Assembly: GCA_028678905.1 (NCBI GenBank)
Contig: JAJRCO010000159.1
Coordinates: 1-12,116, forward strand
Direction: 5' to 3'
Origin: Methanomicrobiales archaeon
GTDB lineage: Archaea > Halobacteriota > Methanomicrobia > Methanomicrobiales > JACTUA01
DNA: 12,116 nucleotides
Position numbers and translations under genes: made by a program
The notes under the pieces: generated by a model
Told to the model about the DNA's origin: nothing
The model's database searches: none
The model's input: only the letters and a program-made list of their open reading frames with translations
Part shown: positions 1 to 7,250 of the stretch, one piece after another
How positions within the stretch are numbered: position 1 is the stretch's first letter
How the letters are laid out: the number at the start of each line of letters is the position of its first letter

Positions 1-450
1 GGGAGGAAGAGTCACGATGGAAAACCAGAAATCTTCTATCGATTTCACGATCTCGATAAATTCCCCGAATTTAACCGGTTTCCGGATGTAGCAGTTCGCA
101 TGCATGCGGTACGATTCGACGATATCCCGTTCGTCTTTCGAAACGGTCATGATGACCACCGGAATGAGGCTCAGTCTCTCGTCGTCCTTGATTTCCTTAA
201 GCACCTCAAGACCCGTTTTCTTGGGAAGGTTCAGATCGAGGAGGATAAGATCTGGCCGGGGCATGTTCACATAGGGACCGCGATTCTGAAGGAAAGCCAT
301 GGCCGCTTCTCCATCGGTCACCACGTAGAGGTTGTTGCTCAGCTTGCTATCCCCAAGTGCCTCACGGGTGAGGGCTACATCCGCCGGACTATCCTCGACC
401 AGGAGGATCTCCACCGGTCGGATATTGAGATTGGTTGTAGTTTGAGTCAT
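1..450 (-). CDS. Receiver-only response regulator (Rcp1-like), 3' end cut by window edge
   Basis: A single CheY-like receiver domain of at least 150 residues, open to the window edge with no stop reached. It would accept a phosphoryl group from the kinase encoded just upstream. The acidic pair is in LLVEDSPAD (E19, D20). The phospho-acceptor is D72 in LILLDLNLPKKTG, the switch Thr is T102 in VVIMTVSKDE, and the conserved Lys is K124 in CYIRKPV. Family members of this stand-alone type are about 140-155 residues and end with a FW...V..LP motif, which is visible at 141-150, so only a few residues are missing. There is no output domain. The start at 450 is supported by the ATGA overlap with the kinase stop and by an AGGA-type ribosome site about 9 nt upstream. 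Its output is unknown; proteins of this type often act by protein-protein contact. Confidence 0.93.
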   Translation of the reverse strand, partial: MTQTTTNLNIRPVEILLVEDSPADVALTREALGDSKLSNNLYVVTDGEAAMAFLQNRGPYVNMPRPDLILLDLNLPKKTGLEVLKEIKDDERLSLIPVVIMTVSKDERDIVESYRMHANCYIRKPVKFGEFIEIVKSIEDFWFSIVTLPP

Positions 451-2825
451 GTTCTTTCTTCCTTTTTGATGGGTATGGTAAAGTAAAATATCGACCCTGT
501 TCCAGGGGCGGATTCTACATAAATATCTCCCCCGTGACGTTCGACAATTCGTTTACAGATGGCAAGACCAATACCTGTTCCTTCATACTCGCCTTTCGCA
601 TGCAGGCGCTGAAATATCTTGAAAATGCGGTCGGCAAAGCGGGGTTCCATCCCGATCCCGTTGTCTTTGACCGAGAACAGCCAGTAATCGCCTTTTTGTG
701 CAGCGGATGCTCGGATGACGGGTTTATTGTCTGGTTTCTGGAATTTCAATCCGTTCCCAATGAGGTTCTGGAAGAGCTGTGTGATCTGGGTACCATCGGC
801 AAATATCTCGGGAAGAGGATCCCGGGTAATGAACGCCTTCTTGTCCTCGATCGTTTTATGGAGGTTCAGGAGGGCCTGATCGAACGCCCTGTTCGCATCG
901 AAAGGACCGAATTCATATGCTCTGGTCTGTACCCGCGAATAGGCAAGCAGGTCCTGGATGATCTGCTGCATCTGATTTGTGCCATCGACGATAAATTTGA
1001 TATAGCGATCGGCTTTTTTATCGATCTTGCCTTTGTACCGTTTTTCGAGTAGCTCAGTGAATCCTGAGATGGCTCGCAGAGGTTCCTGCAGATCATGGGA
1101 GGCGATGTAGGCGAACTGCTGGAGCTCGAGATTCGACCGGGCGAGTTCTTCTGTTTTCTTCCTGAGTTCTTCTGCAGTCGCCTTGCGTTCCGCGATCTCC
1201 TTCTCCAGGCGCAGGTTTGCTTCCTGCAGATCCTTCGTTCGCTCTTTCACCCGGTCATCCAGTTCATTGTAGGCTGCGAGAAGTGCCTCTTCGGCCCGTT
1301 TTCTTTCGGTGATGTCGCGGGCAGCGGCGAATACCCCGGCGATCTCTCCCGATTCATTACGGAACACCGTAGCATTATAGAGAACTGGTGTCACCGTCCC
1401 CTTGCGGTGGCGAATCTCGAGACCATAATCTATGACTGATCCATCACGGAACACTTGCTCGTACCCGGCCTTGGCCCTATCCGGTTCGGTGAAGTAGCGG
1501 GAAAAGTCTGTACCGATGAGATCCTCACGGGAGACCCCGGTGACCCGTACCGTGGCTTCATTTACGTCACTGATGGTTCCATCAGGACTAATGGTGACTA
1601 ATGGGTCCAGGCTGGCCTCGATCAGGCTGCGGTTATACGCGCTGGCACTCCGGATGAATTCCTCAGCCTTCTTTATTTCCGTGGTATCACGGGCGGCGGC
1701 AAAAACCCCGACCGTTTGTCCAGATTCATCTCGGTATACTGTGGCGTTGTAAAGGACTGGAGTAATTTTTCCCTTCCGATGATGGATCTGCAGCTCGTAA
1801 TCGGTGACTGATCCGTCCATAAACACCTGCTCGTACCCGGATCTAGCCCTCTCCGGTTCTGTGAAATATTTCGAGAAATCGGTCCCAATCAGATCGTCTC
1901 GGGAACAGCCGGTGACCTTCACCGTGGCCTCGTTCACATCGCTGATAGTACCGTCGGCCCGGATAGTGACCAGTGGGTCCAGGCTGGCCTCGATCAGGCT
2001 GCGGTTATACGCGCTGGCACGCCTTAACGCATCTTCTGCTTTCTTCTGGTCGGTGATGTCGATGCCCATCTCCAGGATGAGGAACGAACCATCGGTATCG
2101 GTAAAGGGAAAGTCAAAGATTGAATAATCCCGGCCGTTGGGTCCCGTCCAGAACCAGTGATGAGGGGCCTGGGTTTTCATCACGGTGTATGTTTCGCAGA
2201 GCTCACAAGGCTTGGTTAGGTGAAAGAGGAAGTCATAGCATCGTCTCCCTTGCGGTTCGCCAAATGTCTCCCGGAAAAAACGATTGGCAAACGACATATG
2301 ATAATCCGGGGTGAGCAGGCAGACGTACACTGGAAGAGTCTCCAGGACATCATACAACTTTTTTCGTTCCGCCTGGGCCGCTTCCTCAGCTTTTTTCCTT
2401 TTCGAAATATCACGCGCGGCGGCAAAAACGCCGGCTACATGACCCGACTCGTCTCGGTAGACTGTGGCATTATAGAGGACTGGTATAATTTTTCCGGTGG
2501 TATGACGAATCTGCAACTCGTAATCGGTGACCGATCCATCCCTGAACACCTGTTTATACCCGGCTTTCGCCTTCTCCGGCTCGATGAAGTAATTCGAGAA
2601 ATCAGTCCCGATCAGCTCCTGTCGAGAACACCCGGTAATTTTTATGGTTGCTTCATTGACATCGCTGATGGTCCCGTCCGGGTTGATGGTAACGAGTGGA
2701 TCCAGGCTTGCCTCGATGAGATTGCGGTTGTACGCGCCTGTCTGCCGAATCTGGTCATCAATCGCGGAAGATTCCCGGATCTTTTTTGATGTCACCGGAA
2801 CTTTGGAATTTTTGCGTGACGGCAT
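447..2825 (-). CDS. Soluble multi-PAS sensor histidine kinase
   Basis: 792 residues with no membrane segment, so probably a cytoplasmic sensor. Domain order: PAS1 (about 31-146), a divergent PAS2 (about 155-265), PAS3 (about 272-388), PAS4 (about 396-512), a charged coiled coil (about 513-570), HisKA with phospho-acceptor H577 in ASHDLQEPLR, then HATPase_c. The ATPase shows an N box (N687, N691), a G1 box DNGIG (721-725) and a G2 box GTGIGLA (749-755), so all catalytic parts are present. PAS1, 3 and 4 are copies of one another. PAS2 is unrelated and carries a Cys cluster (C196, C207, C210) that could bind a metal or sense redox state; that role is inference. The ligand is not readable from sequence. 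The stop overlaps the response-regulator start by 4 nt, implying translational coupling and a cognate pair. The ATG at 2825 has only a weak ribosome site. Confidence 0.95.
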   Translation of the reverse strand: MPSRKNSKVPVTSKKIRESSAIDDQIRQTGAYNRNLIEASLDPLVTINPDGTISDVNEATIKITGCSRQELIGTDFSNYFIEPEKAKAGYKQVFRDGSVTDYELQIRHTTGKIIPVLYNATVYRDESGHVAGVFAAARDISKRKKAEEAAQAERKKLYDVLETLPVYVCLLTPDYHMSFANRFFRETFGEPQGRRCYDFLFHLTKPCELCETYTVMKTQAPHHWFWTGPNGRDYSIFDFPFTDTDGSFLILEMGIDITDQKKAEDALRRASAYNRSLIEASLDPLVTIRADGTISDVNEATVKVTGCSRDDLIGTDFSKYFTEPERARSGYEQVFMDGSVTDYELQIHHRKGKITPVLYNATVYRDESGQTVGVFAAARDTTEIKKAEEFIRSASAYNRSLIEASLDPLVTISPDGTISDVNEATVRVTGVSREDLIGTDFSRYFTEPDRAKAGYEQVFRDGSVIDYGLEIRHRKGTVTPVLYNATVFRNESGEIAGVFAAARDITERKRAEEALLAAYNELDDRVKERTKDLQEANLRLEKEIAERKATAEELRKKTEELARSNLELQQFAYIASHDLQEPLRAISGFTELLEKRYKGKIDKKADRYIKFIVDGTNQMQQIIQDLLAYSRVQTRAYEFGPFDANRAFDQALLNLHKTIEDKKAFITRDPLPEIFADGTQITQLFQNLIGNGLKFQKPDNKPVIRASAAQKGDYWLFSVKDNGIGMEPRFADRIFKIFQRLHAKGEYEGTGIGLAICKRIVERHGGDIYVESAPGTGSIFYFTIPIKKEERT
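1602..1648. repeat. 47-bp direct repeat, copy A (PAS4 start)
   Basis: Identical base for base to 1974-2020, exactly 372 nt (124 codons) away. It encodes the start of the PAS core (ASAYNRSLIEASLDPLVTI on the minus strand). Perfect identity, including synonymous positions, suggests recent duplication or gene conversion between PAS3 and PAS4. Confidence 0.9.
1974..2020. repeat. 47-bp direct repeat, copy B (PAS3 start)
   Basis: Second copy of the repeat at 1602-1648, in the same frame and orientation within the kinase gene. The equivalent part of PAS1 (about 2695-2740) is clearly related but has diverged at several bases. Confidence 0.9.
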
Positions 2826-2918
2826 GTGGCATCCTGTAACCGCTGGATCGTTTTTGCGTGCCGGATCATGAAGAGTCAGAGCAGTTCAAGAGTGTTGCAC
2901 GGATAGATCAAGATACAA

Positions 2919-3759
2919 TTAATACAAAATAAATATTTTCAATTCGGGGAAGTTCAGAAGAGAGAGCCCTCCGAAGCTAACGACCCTTGTCCTCCTTTCA
3001 TAGAAGAGGTCCGTTACCATGAAGACGATCAGAGATGGGAGAGACATCTCGATGAGGGGAATCAGGGGCATACGATACCCGGTCAGGATTCCGGAGATGT
3101 TCAGGGTCTGCATCACTCCGGTAACCCCTTAATAGTTATAAAACACCATGTCGCATAGATGTCCCGCCCGACAAAATACACCAGGCCGGTCAGTACGCCG
3201 ATTCCCGAAAGGAAAGCGATCATCGCCGGCTGATTGAAAGGGGGACTGTGACCGAGGTGGTAGGCTCCAAAGAATACGCCGGACAGAACGATACCCGTGA
3301 TCATGGATACGATCTTTCCGCGGTCACCCATTGCCCCTGCAAAAGTCGCCCCGATCACCGCCCAGCAGATAACGACCTCGGGGGATGATGACGGTAAACA
3401 CCTGGGTATACACATTCAGAAATACGACCGGATCGAGACTCAGTGGGTTCTGCAGCATAAAAAAGTAATAAAACACAGGGCGAAATCCGATGATCACAGC
3501 GATGATAGTGCCGGGAAAAGAACGAAAGCCTGCAGATTCCCGGGTAATGATTCCGGCGGCAATACTATTCCGGATTACCCACAGGCCAAACACAATGCCG
3601 ATAATGATATTGGCACCACGGTATAGACGATCCGTCGGATACTATTCCGGGCGGATGAGGGTGAGAATTCTCCTCTCCAGAAGATACGATGGCAAGTACC
3701 AAGAGCGCATAGATACCGAATGCAAGATATAAGACCCGGCGCCGGGAAGAGGAAGCCAT
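2919..3759 (-). pseudogene. Frameshifted CPBP-like (CAAX protease/bacteriocin-processing) membrane protein
   Basis: A polytopic membrane protein broken into at least four reading-frame pieces. The N-terminal piece starts at ATG 3759 (MASSSRRRVLYLAFGIYALL). Frame is lost near 3675, and an in-frame TAG (3642-3644) interrupts the next frame. That frame then reads GLWVIRNSIAAGIITRE...FRPVFYYFFML to about 3385. It shifts at a run of five G (3380-3384) into a piece with EVVICWAVIG, then FFGAYHLGH, then LTGLVYFVGRDIYATW, and shifts again near 3115 into VMQTLNISGILTGY. The FxxxYHLGH segment and its spacing to the preceding EV..CW and following helices recall CPBP family proteins. However, the canonical EExxxR motif is not seen, so the ancestor may have been a non-catalytic member. 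The reading frames are otherwise clean and hydrophobic, so the decay is fairly recent. Family call moderate, broken state strong. Confidence 0.72.
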
Positions 3760-3884
3760 TTCAACTATAGGAACCGTCAATCAGGAATGTTGTCTATCAA
3801 TGTAAATAGAATGGCACTCCGGCGATTCTCACGGATGGCCTGATCGTCTTGGATTTCGAGATTACAAGGAGGCAGACGAGGATA

Positions 3885-4286
3885 CTATGAACCCCTCTCT
3901 GTCCTGGGACCGGCACGCTCCATCGTGTACCCAATGGCCAGACCCATGAAGAGAATCGACAGGTACCGGAGTCCGATTTCGCCAAAATAACTGCCGATCG
4001 TCTGTTTCGATAATGGGAGGAGAAAGAACAGGTCGAGTGTCCAGTTCAGCAAAAGCCAGGTACCCCCAACGATCCAGGCTTCACGGCGAAAGGCATCCTG
4101 TACCGTTCGATAGTAGAATACCAGTAACAGCGCTCCGATCCCGGATCCAATCACGATCATCAGCGATTTGAACAGGTCATACCCAATAAGCAGGGTCCCT
4201 CCCGGGCCATAGAACAGGATACTCGCCAGGAAAGGGATGAGCCAGGAGAGAATCCCCAGACTGATAAGGCGTTTGATATCAGTCAT
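3885..4286 (-). CDS. Small four-helix integral membrane protein, function unknown
   Basis: 133 residues with four predicted membrane helices (about 8-27, 38-58, 73-93, 104-122) and a short charged C-terminus. The pattern (SWLIPFLASILFY near the start, NWTLDLFFLLPL in helix 3, then YFGEIGLRYL before helix 4) matches, from memory, an uncharacterised 4-TM family common in methanogens and some bacteria. I know of no assigned function. The start at 4286 is decided by a strong GGAGG site (4293-4297, minus strand) with 6 nt spacing. It reads toward the CPBP-like pseudogene, 125 nt away, and may once have been co-transcribed with it. Unlike its neighbours on both sides, it is intact. Confidence 0.8.
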   Translation of the reverse strand: MTDIKRLISLGILSWLIPFLASILFYGPGGTLLIGYDLFKSLMIVIGSGIGALLLVFYYRTVQDAFRREAWIVGGTWLLLNWTLDLFFLLPLSKQTIGSYFGEIGLRYLSILFMGLAIGYTMERAGPRTERGS

Positions 4287-4292
4287 TTCCTT

Positions 4293-4297
4293 CCTCC
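4293..4297 (-). promoter_or_regulatory. Ribosome binding site (GGAGG) deciding the start at 4286
   Basis: CCTCC on the plus strand reads GGAGG on the minus strand, 6 nt before the ATG of the four-helix membrane protein. It is a near-perfect anti-16S match. Confidence 0.75.
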
Positions 4298-4580
4298 AAT
4301 CTTTTCCAGTCTTTTTAGCGGGATGTAAGATTAGTGTTGTTTTTCCTGCTGGTGAGGATTCGGATCAATTCAACCAATCAACCACTGCGATTGTATCGGA
4401 GAAAAGTGAATACCTCCGACTCTTGGATGCGAGTATCCTATCGTAAGCCACCAGCAGATGGTAAAATCCCGGAAAGGGACACTCTGGTAGATTCGATGTG
4501 AGGGTCGGTATCGCGGTCAATCCTCCTAGGATGGGGATACCGGCATGATTATGATTCCCCCGAACAAGATTGGTGTGGTA
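4298..4580. other. Intergenic stretch between divergent small membrane-protein genes
   Basis: About 280 nt without a supportable gene. Short open frames exist on both strands (one on the minus strand ends at 4365) but show no recognisable motif or ribosome site. It probably holds the promoters of the two divergent flanking genes, though I could not pick out a convincing TATA box. Confidence 0.4.
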
Positions 4581-4727
4581 ATGGAACACGTATCAAAGGA
4601 TGATATACTGACTGCGATCACGATTCTGATCCTGTTTATTGCCGCGATGATCACGTTCACGGTGTACTCCTGGCTGGTGTTGCTCGCGATTATTCTTGTG
4701 ATTTTTTCGTGGTACTATCGATCGTGA
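4581..4727 (+). CDS. Tiny two-helix membrane protein, function unknown
   Basis: 48 residues starting at ATG 4581 (MEHVSKDDILTAITIL). A short polar N-terminus is followed by two hydrophobic helices (about 9-24 and 27-45) and a basic/aromatic end (WYYRS). The frame is open upstream to 4545, but the extra residues (MIMIPPNKIGVV) do not look like part of the protein, so the inner ATG is preferred. The ribosome site is weak. Small proteins with a similar T-(V/I)-YSWL..LA(I/V)ILV core occur, from memory, in methanogens. No partner is evident; the next gene downstream is a broken ABC ATPase. Confidence 0.55.
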   Translation: MEHVSKDDILTAITILILFIAAMITFTVYSWLVLLAIILVIFSWYYRS

Positions 4728-4811
4728 GGGCCACATCAGCATTGCAGAGCCAAGACCTACCGTGAACTGGTCCATGCACTTCCTCACCTATCGACTTAAA
4801 TGCATGATATC

Positions 4812-5588
4812 ATGACCAAAAAACATCTACCAGCAAGAGATCTCGGGTTCCCGTTCTGGAATTTGAAAACGTCGCCGTAGTCAAAGGTACCGGATGGTGC
4901 TGGATGCTATCTCGGTGACCTTCGAGGAGGTGAACAGGTAGCCCTGGGACCGAAATGGTGCCGGAAAATCCTCTTTTCTGTCAGACCGACCACCGGAAGT
5001 ACTTATCTCGTCATACAGAAGACACGATTTCCGCATTCAGTGAGGGAGGTGTGGGACGTGTTGGGACTCCCCCTCGTATGGGGATCGTTTCCAACGAACT
5101 GCAGCACATCTCTATGCGGGACTATTCGGGCAGAGATGTGAACCTCTCCGGATTTTTCAGTAGCATCGGGCTTTTCCGTCCATGGTGACTGCGGATATGG
5201 AACAGAAAGCAGGCGAGATCAGAAAATTTCTGGAGATCGATCACCTGGGGAGCGCCCTATCACCGGGCAGCAAAGTCCTGATTCAACTGGGCTGCTTGTT
5301 CATAACAAAAGACCCTCATCCTTGATGAGTCCATCAGTAACGCGGATCTCCCCATACCTTCCGGCAGATCGTCCGCAAAATAGCACGGTCAGGTTCGGGA
5401 TATCTCCAGGACGTGGTCGGCTCATTTCCCCGGCCCCACCGAGGTGACATCAGATAGAGCACGAACCCCAAAATGACGGAGGGAATAAAGGCAATCAGGT
5501 GGAAATGTCAACCACTGCATTGATGGTTACCCTCTTCATCTTCGTCGGTATTTCTTATGTCCCCGAATCAGATACTAATCACCGGTGA
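4812..5588 (+). pseudogene. Decayed ABC-transporter ATP-binding protein
   Basis: Pieces of one ABC ATPase can be read in order across all three plus frames over about 777 nt, the normal size of a roughly 260-residue family member. From 5' to 3': VPVLEFENVAVVKG (from 4847), MVLDAISVTFEE (about 4893-4928), a damaged Walker A reading as NGAGKSSF (about 4955-4980), then RPTTGSTYLVIQ. Next come MGIVSNELQHISMRDYSGRD and SGFFSSIGLFRPW (to 5188), then MVTADMEQKAGEI and FLEIDHLG. A corrupted signature region (SPGSKVLI) is followed by LVHN and a Walker B core LILDES (about 5316-5333). The tail includes SGRSSAK, a TEVTSD segment, and finally TTALMVTLF (from 5508) to TGA 5588. At least six frame breaks plus stops rule out function. 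The VSNELQ...GRD..LSGFFSSIG block resembles stand-alone ABC ATPases of the ModF/iron-complex type. Confidence 0.82.
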
Positions 5589-5740
5589 GTAGAGTCATAG
5601 TTGAGCGGCAGCAAAGACGCGAATAAAGTATTGGAGCGTATCTCCAGTCCCTGCGCGTAGTTTTCCAGAATCCCTCCTTTAATGGGGAGAAATTCTTTTC
5701 CGGCCATACCTGAAGTAACACATTTTTCTATCTGCAATGG
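5589..5740. other. Short gene-free stretch before the polyamine operon
   Basis: Between the ABC ATPase remnant and the promoter of the operon. A 42-codon open frame on the minus strand (ATG 5707 to TGA 5579) reads MAGKEFLPIKGGILENYAQG and onward, but I do not recognise it and it lacks a clear ribosome site. Confidence 0.4.
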
Positions 5741-5750
5741 ATAATATAAT
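5741..5750 (+). promoter_or_regulatory. Putative archaeal TATA box of the hss-odc operon
   Basis: ATAATATAAT is the most A/T-rich element upstream of the operon. With the usual spacing of about 25 nt, transcription would start near 5770, giving a leader of about 35-40 nt that includes the ribosome site at 5796-5800. The box is nearly as good read on the minus strand, so its direction is inferred from the gene. Confidence 0.5.
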
Positions 5751-5795
5751 TTGAACAGAAAATGAGGGAATACCAATTTCTGGTCGTGGTGATTC

Positions 5796-5800
5796 GGAGG
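5796..5800 (+). promoter_or_regulatory. Ribosome binding site (GGAGG) for a GTG start at 5808
   Basis: GGAGG lies 7 nt before GTG 5808 and settles the start. No in-frame ATG close by would keep the GxGxxA nucleotide-binding motif at the N-terminus. Confidence 0.8.
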
Positions 5801-5807
5801 GTCTGTA

Positions 5808-7250
5808 GTGGACTTCCGAAATAAGGTACTGATCATCGGATATGGTGCGGTGGCGAAATGCACGCTCCCCCTCCTTCTGCAGCACATCACCATACCGTAC
5901 GAGAACATCACCATCCTGGACTTTGAAGATAAGGCAGAAGCGCTGAAGCCCTGGATCGAGAAAGGGATACAATTCTTCCGCCGAAGAATTACGCCGGAAA
6001 ACCTGAGTGCGGGCCTGTCGGAATATCTCGCGCCGGGTGGATTGCTGATCGATCTTGCCTGGAACATCGATTGCTGCGAGATACTTACCTGGTGCCACGA
6101 CCACGATGTGCTGTACATCAACACTTCGGTGGAAGTGTGGGATTCTTATGGGGAGAGATTCAGCGCGAGCCCGTATCAAAAATCCCTCTATTACCGGCAG
6201 ATGAAGCTGCGGGAGCTCACCCGGGACTGGAGCAACAGTACCACATGCGTAGTCGATCACGGGGCAAATCCCGGACTGATCTCCCATTTTGCGAAACAGG
6301 GATTGTTCGATATTGCTACCCGCATGATCGATGATAAACTCGCCGCAGATCCCGGTCTGCTGAGGAGGCTGATGCGGGAGGAGAAATTTGGGGAGCTTGC
6401 GCGGGAAGTGGGAATCCGCGTGATCCATTGCTCGGAGAGAGATACCCAGATCTCGTCACGGCCCAAACAGGTAGATGAATTCGTGGGCACCTGGAGTATC
6501 GAGGGGCTGCGGGAGGAAGGAACCGCCCCGGCAGAGATGGGATGGGGTACGCATGAAAAGGATCTTCCGCCGCTTACGCATGTCCCCCCGGAAGGGCCGA
6601 AGAATCAGATCATGCTCGCCCAGATGGGTATCAACACCTGGGTGCGTTCATGGATTCCTCACCAGGAGATCGTGGGCATGGTCATCCGTCATGGAGAAGC
6701 TTTTGGTCTTTCCGACCGGTGGACGGTCTGGCAGGAGGGAACTGCGGTATACCGGCCCACCATGCATTACGCGTATTTACCCTGCGATGCGACTGTTGCC
6801 TCTCTACACGAGCTTCGCTGCAGAAATTACGAAATACAGTCACGGCTGCGCATCATGAACGACACGGAGATCGTGTCCGGGGCGGACATCCTGGGCGCAT
6901 TCCTGATGGGTCATCCCTATGGCGCATGGTGGACAGGAAGTATTCTCTCTATTGAGGAGGCAAGAAGGCTGGCCTCTGGAGAAAACGCGACCACCGTCCA
7001 GGTTGCGCTGGGGGTTATCGGTGCGGTGATGTGGATGATCGAGCATCCACGGAAAGGCTTCTGTCTTCCCGACGATCTTCCGCATGAGTACGTCCTGAAG
7101 ATCGCAAAGCCCTATCTGGGTGAATTCTACTCTGCGCCATCTGACTGGACTCCGCTTCGGGACCGGTCGGTGTATTTCCGGGAAAACCCCGCAAATAATT
7201 ATGATTATGACGATATCTGGCAATTCAAAAACTTCTTATTTGTGCACTAA
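5808..7250 (+). CDS. hss: Homospermidine synthase (saccharopine-dehydrogenase-like)
   Basis: 480 residues, matching the roughly 477-480 of bacterial-type homospermidine synthase (EC 2.5.1.44). This NAD-dependent cytosolic enzyme joins two putrescines (or spermidine plus putrescine) to give sym-homospermidine and release ammonia or diaminopropane. The Rossmann motif is at the extreme N-terminus: VLIIGYGAVAK (7-17, GxGxxA). Family-like blocks follow: LIDLAWNIDC (80-89), YINTSVEVW (103-111), VVDHGANPGLISHF (148-161), HCSERDTQ (207-214), GTWSIEGLREE (227-237), GHPYGAWWTG (368-377). From memory, E210, W229 and E237 fall at the same numbers as active-site residues of the Blastochloris viridis enzyme. 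The start is GTG with a strong ribosome site. The stop TAA shares its last base with the ATG of the decarboxylase gene, so the two are coupled. The context supports a putrescine-to-homospermidine pathway. The function is well supported by length and motifs; which amines are used in vivo is not proven. Confidence 0.9.
   Translation: MDFRNKVLIIGYGAVAKCTLPLLLQHITIPYENITILDFEDKAEALKPWIEKGIQFFRRRITPENLSAGLSEYLAPGGLLIDLAWNIDCCEILTWCHDHDVLYINTSVEVWDSYGERFSASPYQKSLYYRQMKLRELTRDWSNSTTCVVDHGANPGLISHFAKQGLFDIATRMIDDKLAADPGLLRRLMREEKFGELAREVGIRVIHCSERDTQISSRPKQVDEFVGTWSIEGLREEGTAPAEMGWGTHEKDLPPLTHVPPEGPKNQIMLAQMGINTWVRSWIPHQEIVGMVIRHGEAFGLSDRWTVWQEGTAVYRPTMHYAYLPCDATVASLHELRCRNYEIQSRLRIMNDTEIVSGADILGAFLMGHPYGAWWTGSILSIEEARRLASGENATTVQVALGVIGAVMWMIEHPRKGFCLPDDLPHEYVLKIAKPYLGEFYSAPSDWTPLRDRSVYFRENPANNYDYDDIWQFKNFLFVH

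Noticed and set aside
534..1052. 172-codon plus frame opposite the kinase catalytic region
   Set aside because: It is antisense to HisKA/HATPase motifs; no independent evidence.
1440..2760. Regularly spaced repeats that could suggest a repeat array
   Set aside because: The spacing is 124 codons and the repeats encode PAS domains in frame; this is not a CRISPR or intergenic array.
2919..3759. Programmed frameshifting as an explanation for the broken membrane protein
   Set aside because: There are several breaks in different directions plus an in-frame stop, and only one (the G5 run) sits at a homopolymer. Decay or sequence error is simpler.
3781..3884. Minus-strand segment reading EIQDDQAIRENRRSAILFTL, suggestive of a regulator fragment
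   Set aside because: Only about 30 residues, no start and no recognised domain; it cannot be supported as a gene remnant.
5579..5707. 42-codon minus frame between the ABC ATPase remnant and the operon, with a TATA-like element upstream
   Set aside because: No clear ribosome site, no recognised motif, and its end overlaps the ABC ATPase debris. The A/T element is better explained as the operon's promoter.
5679..6428. 249-codon minus frame overlapping the start of homospermidine synthase
   Set aside because: It is a shadow of a well-supported gene, with no motif or ribosome site.
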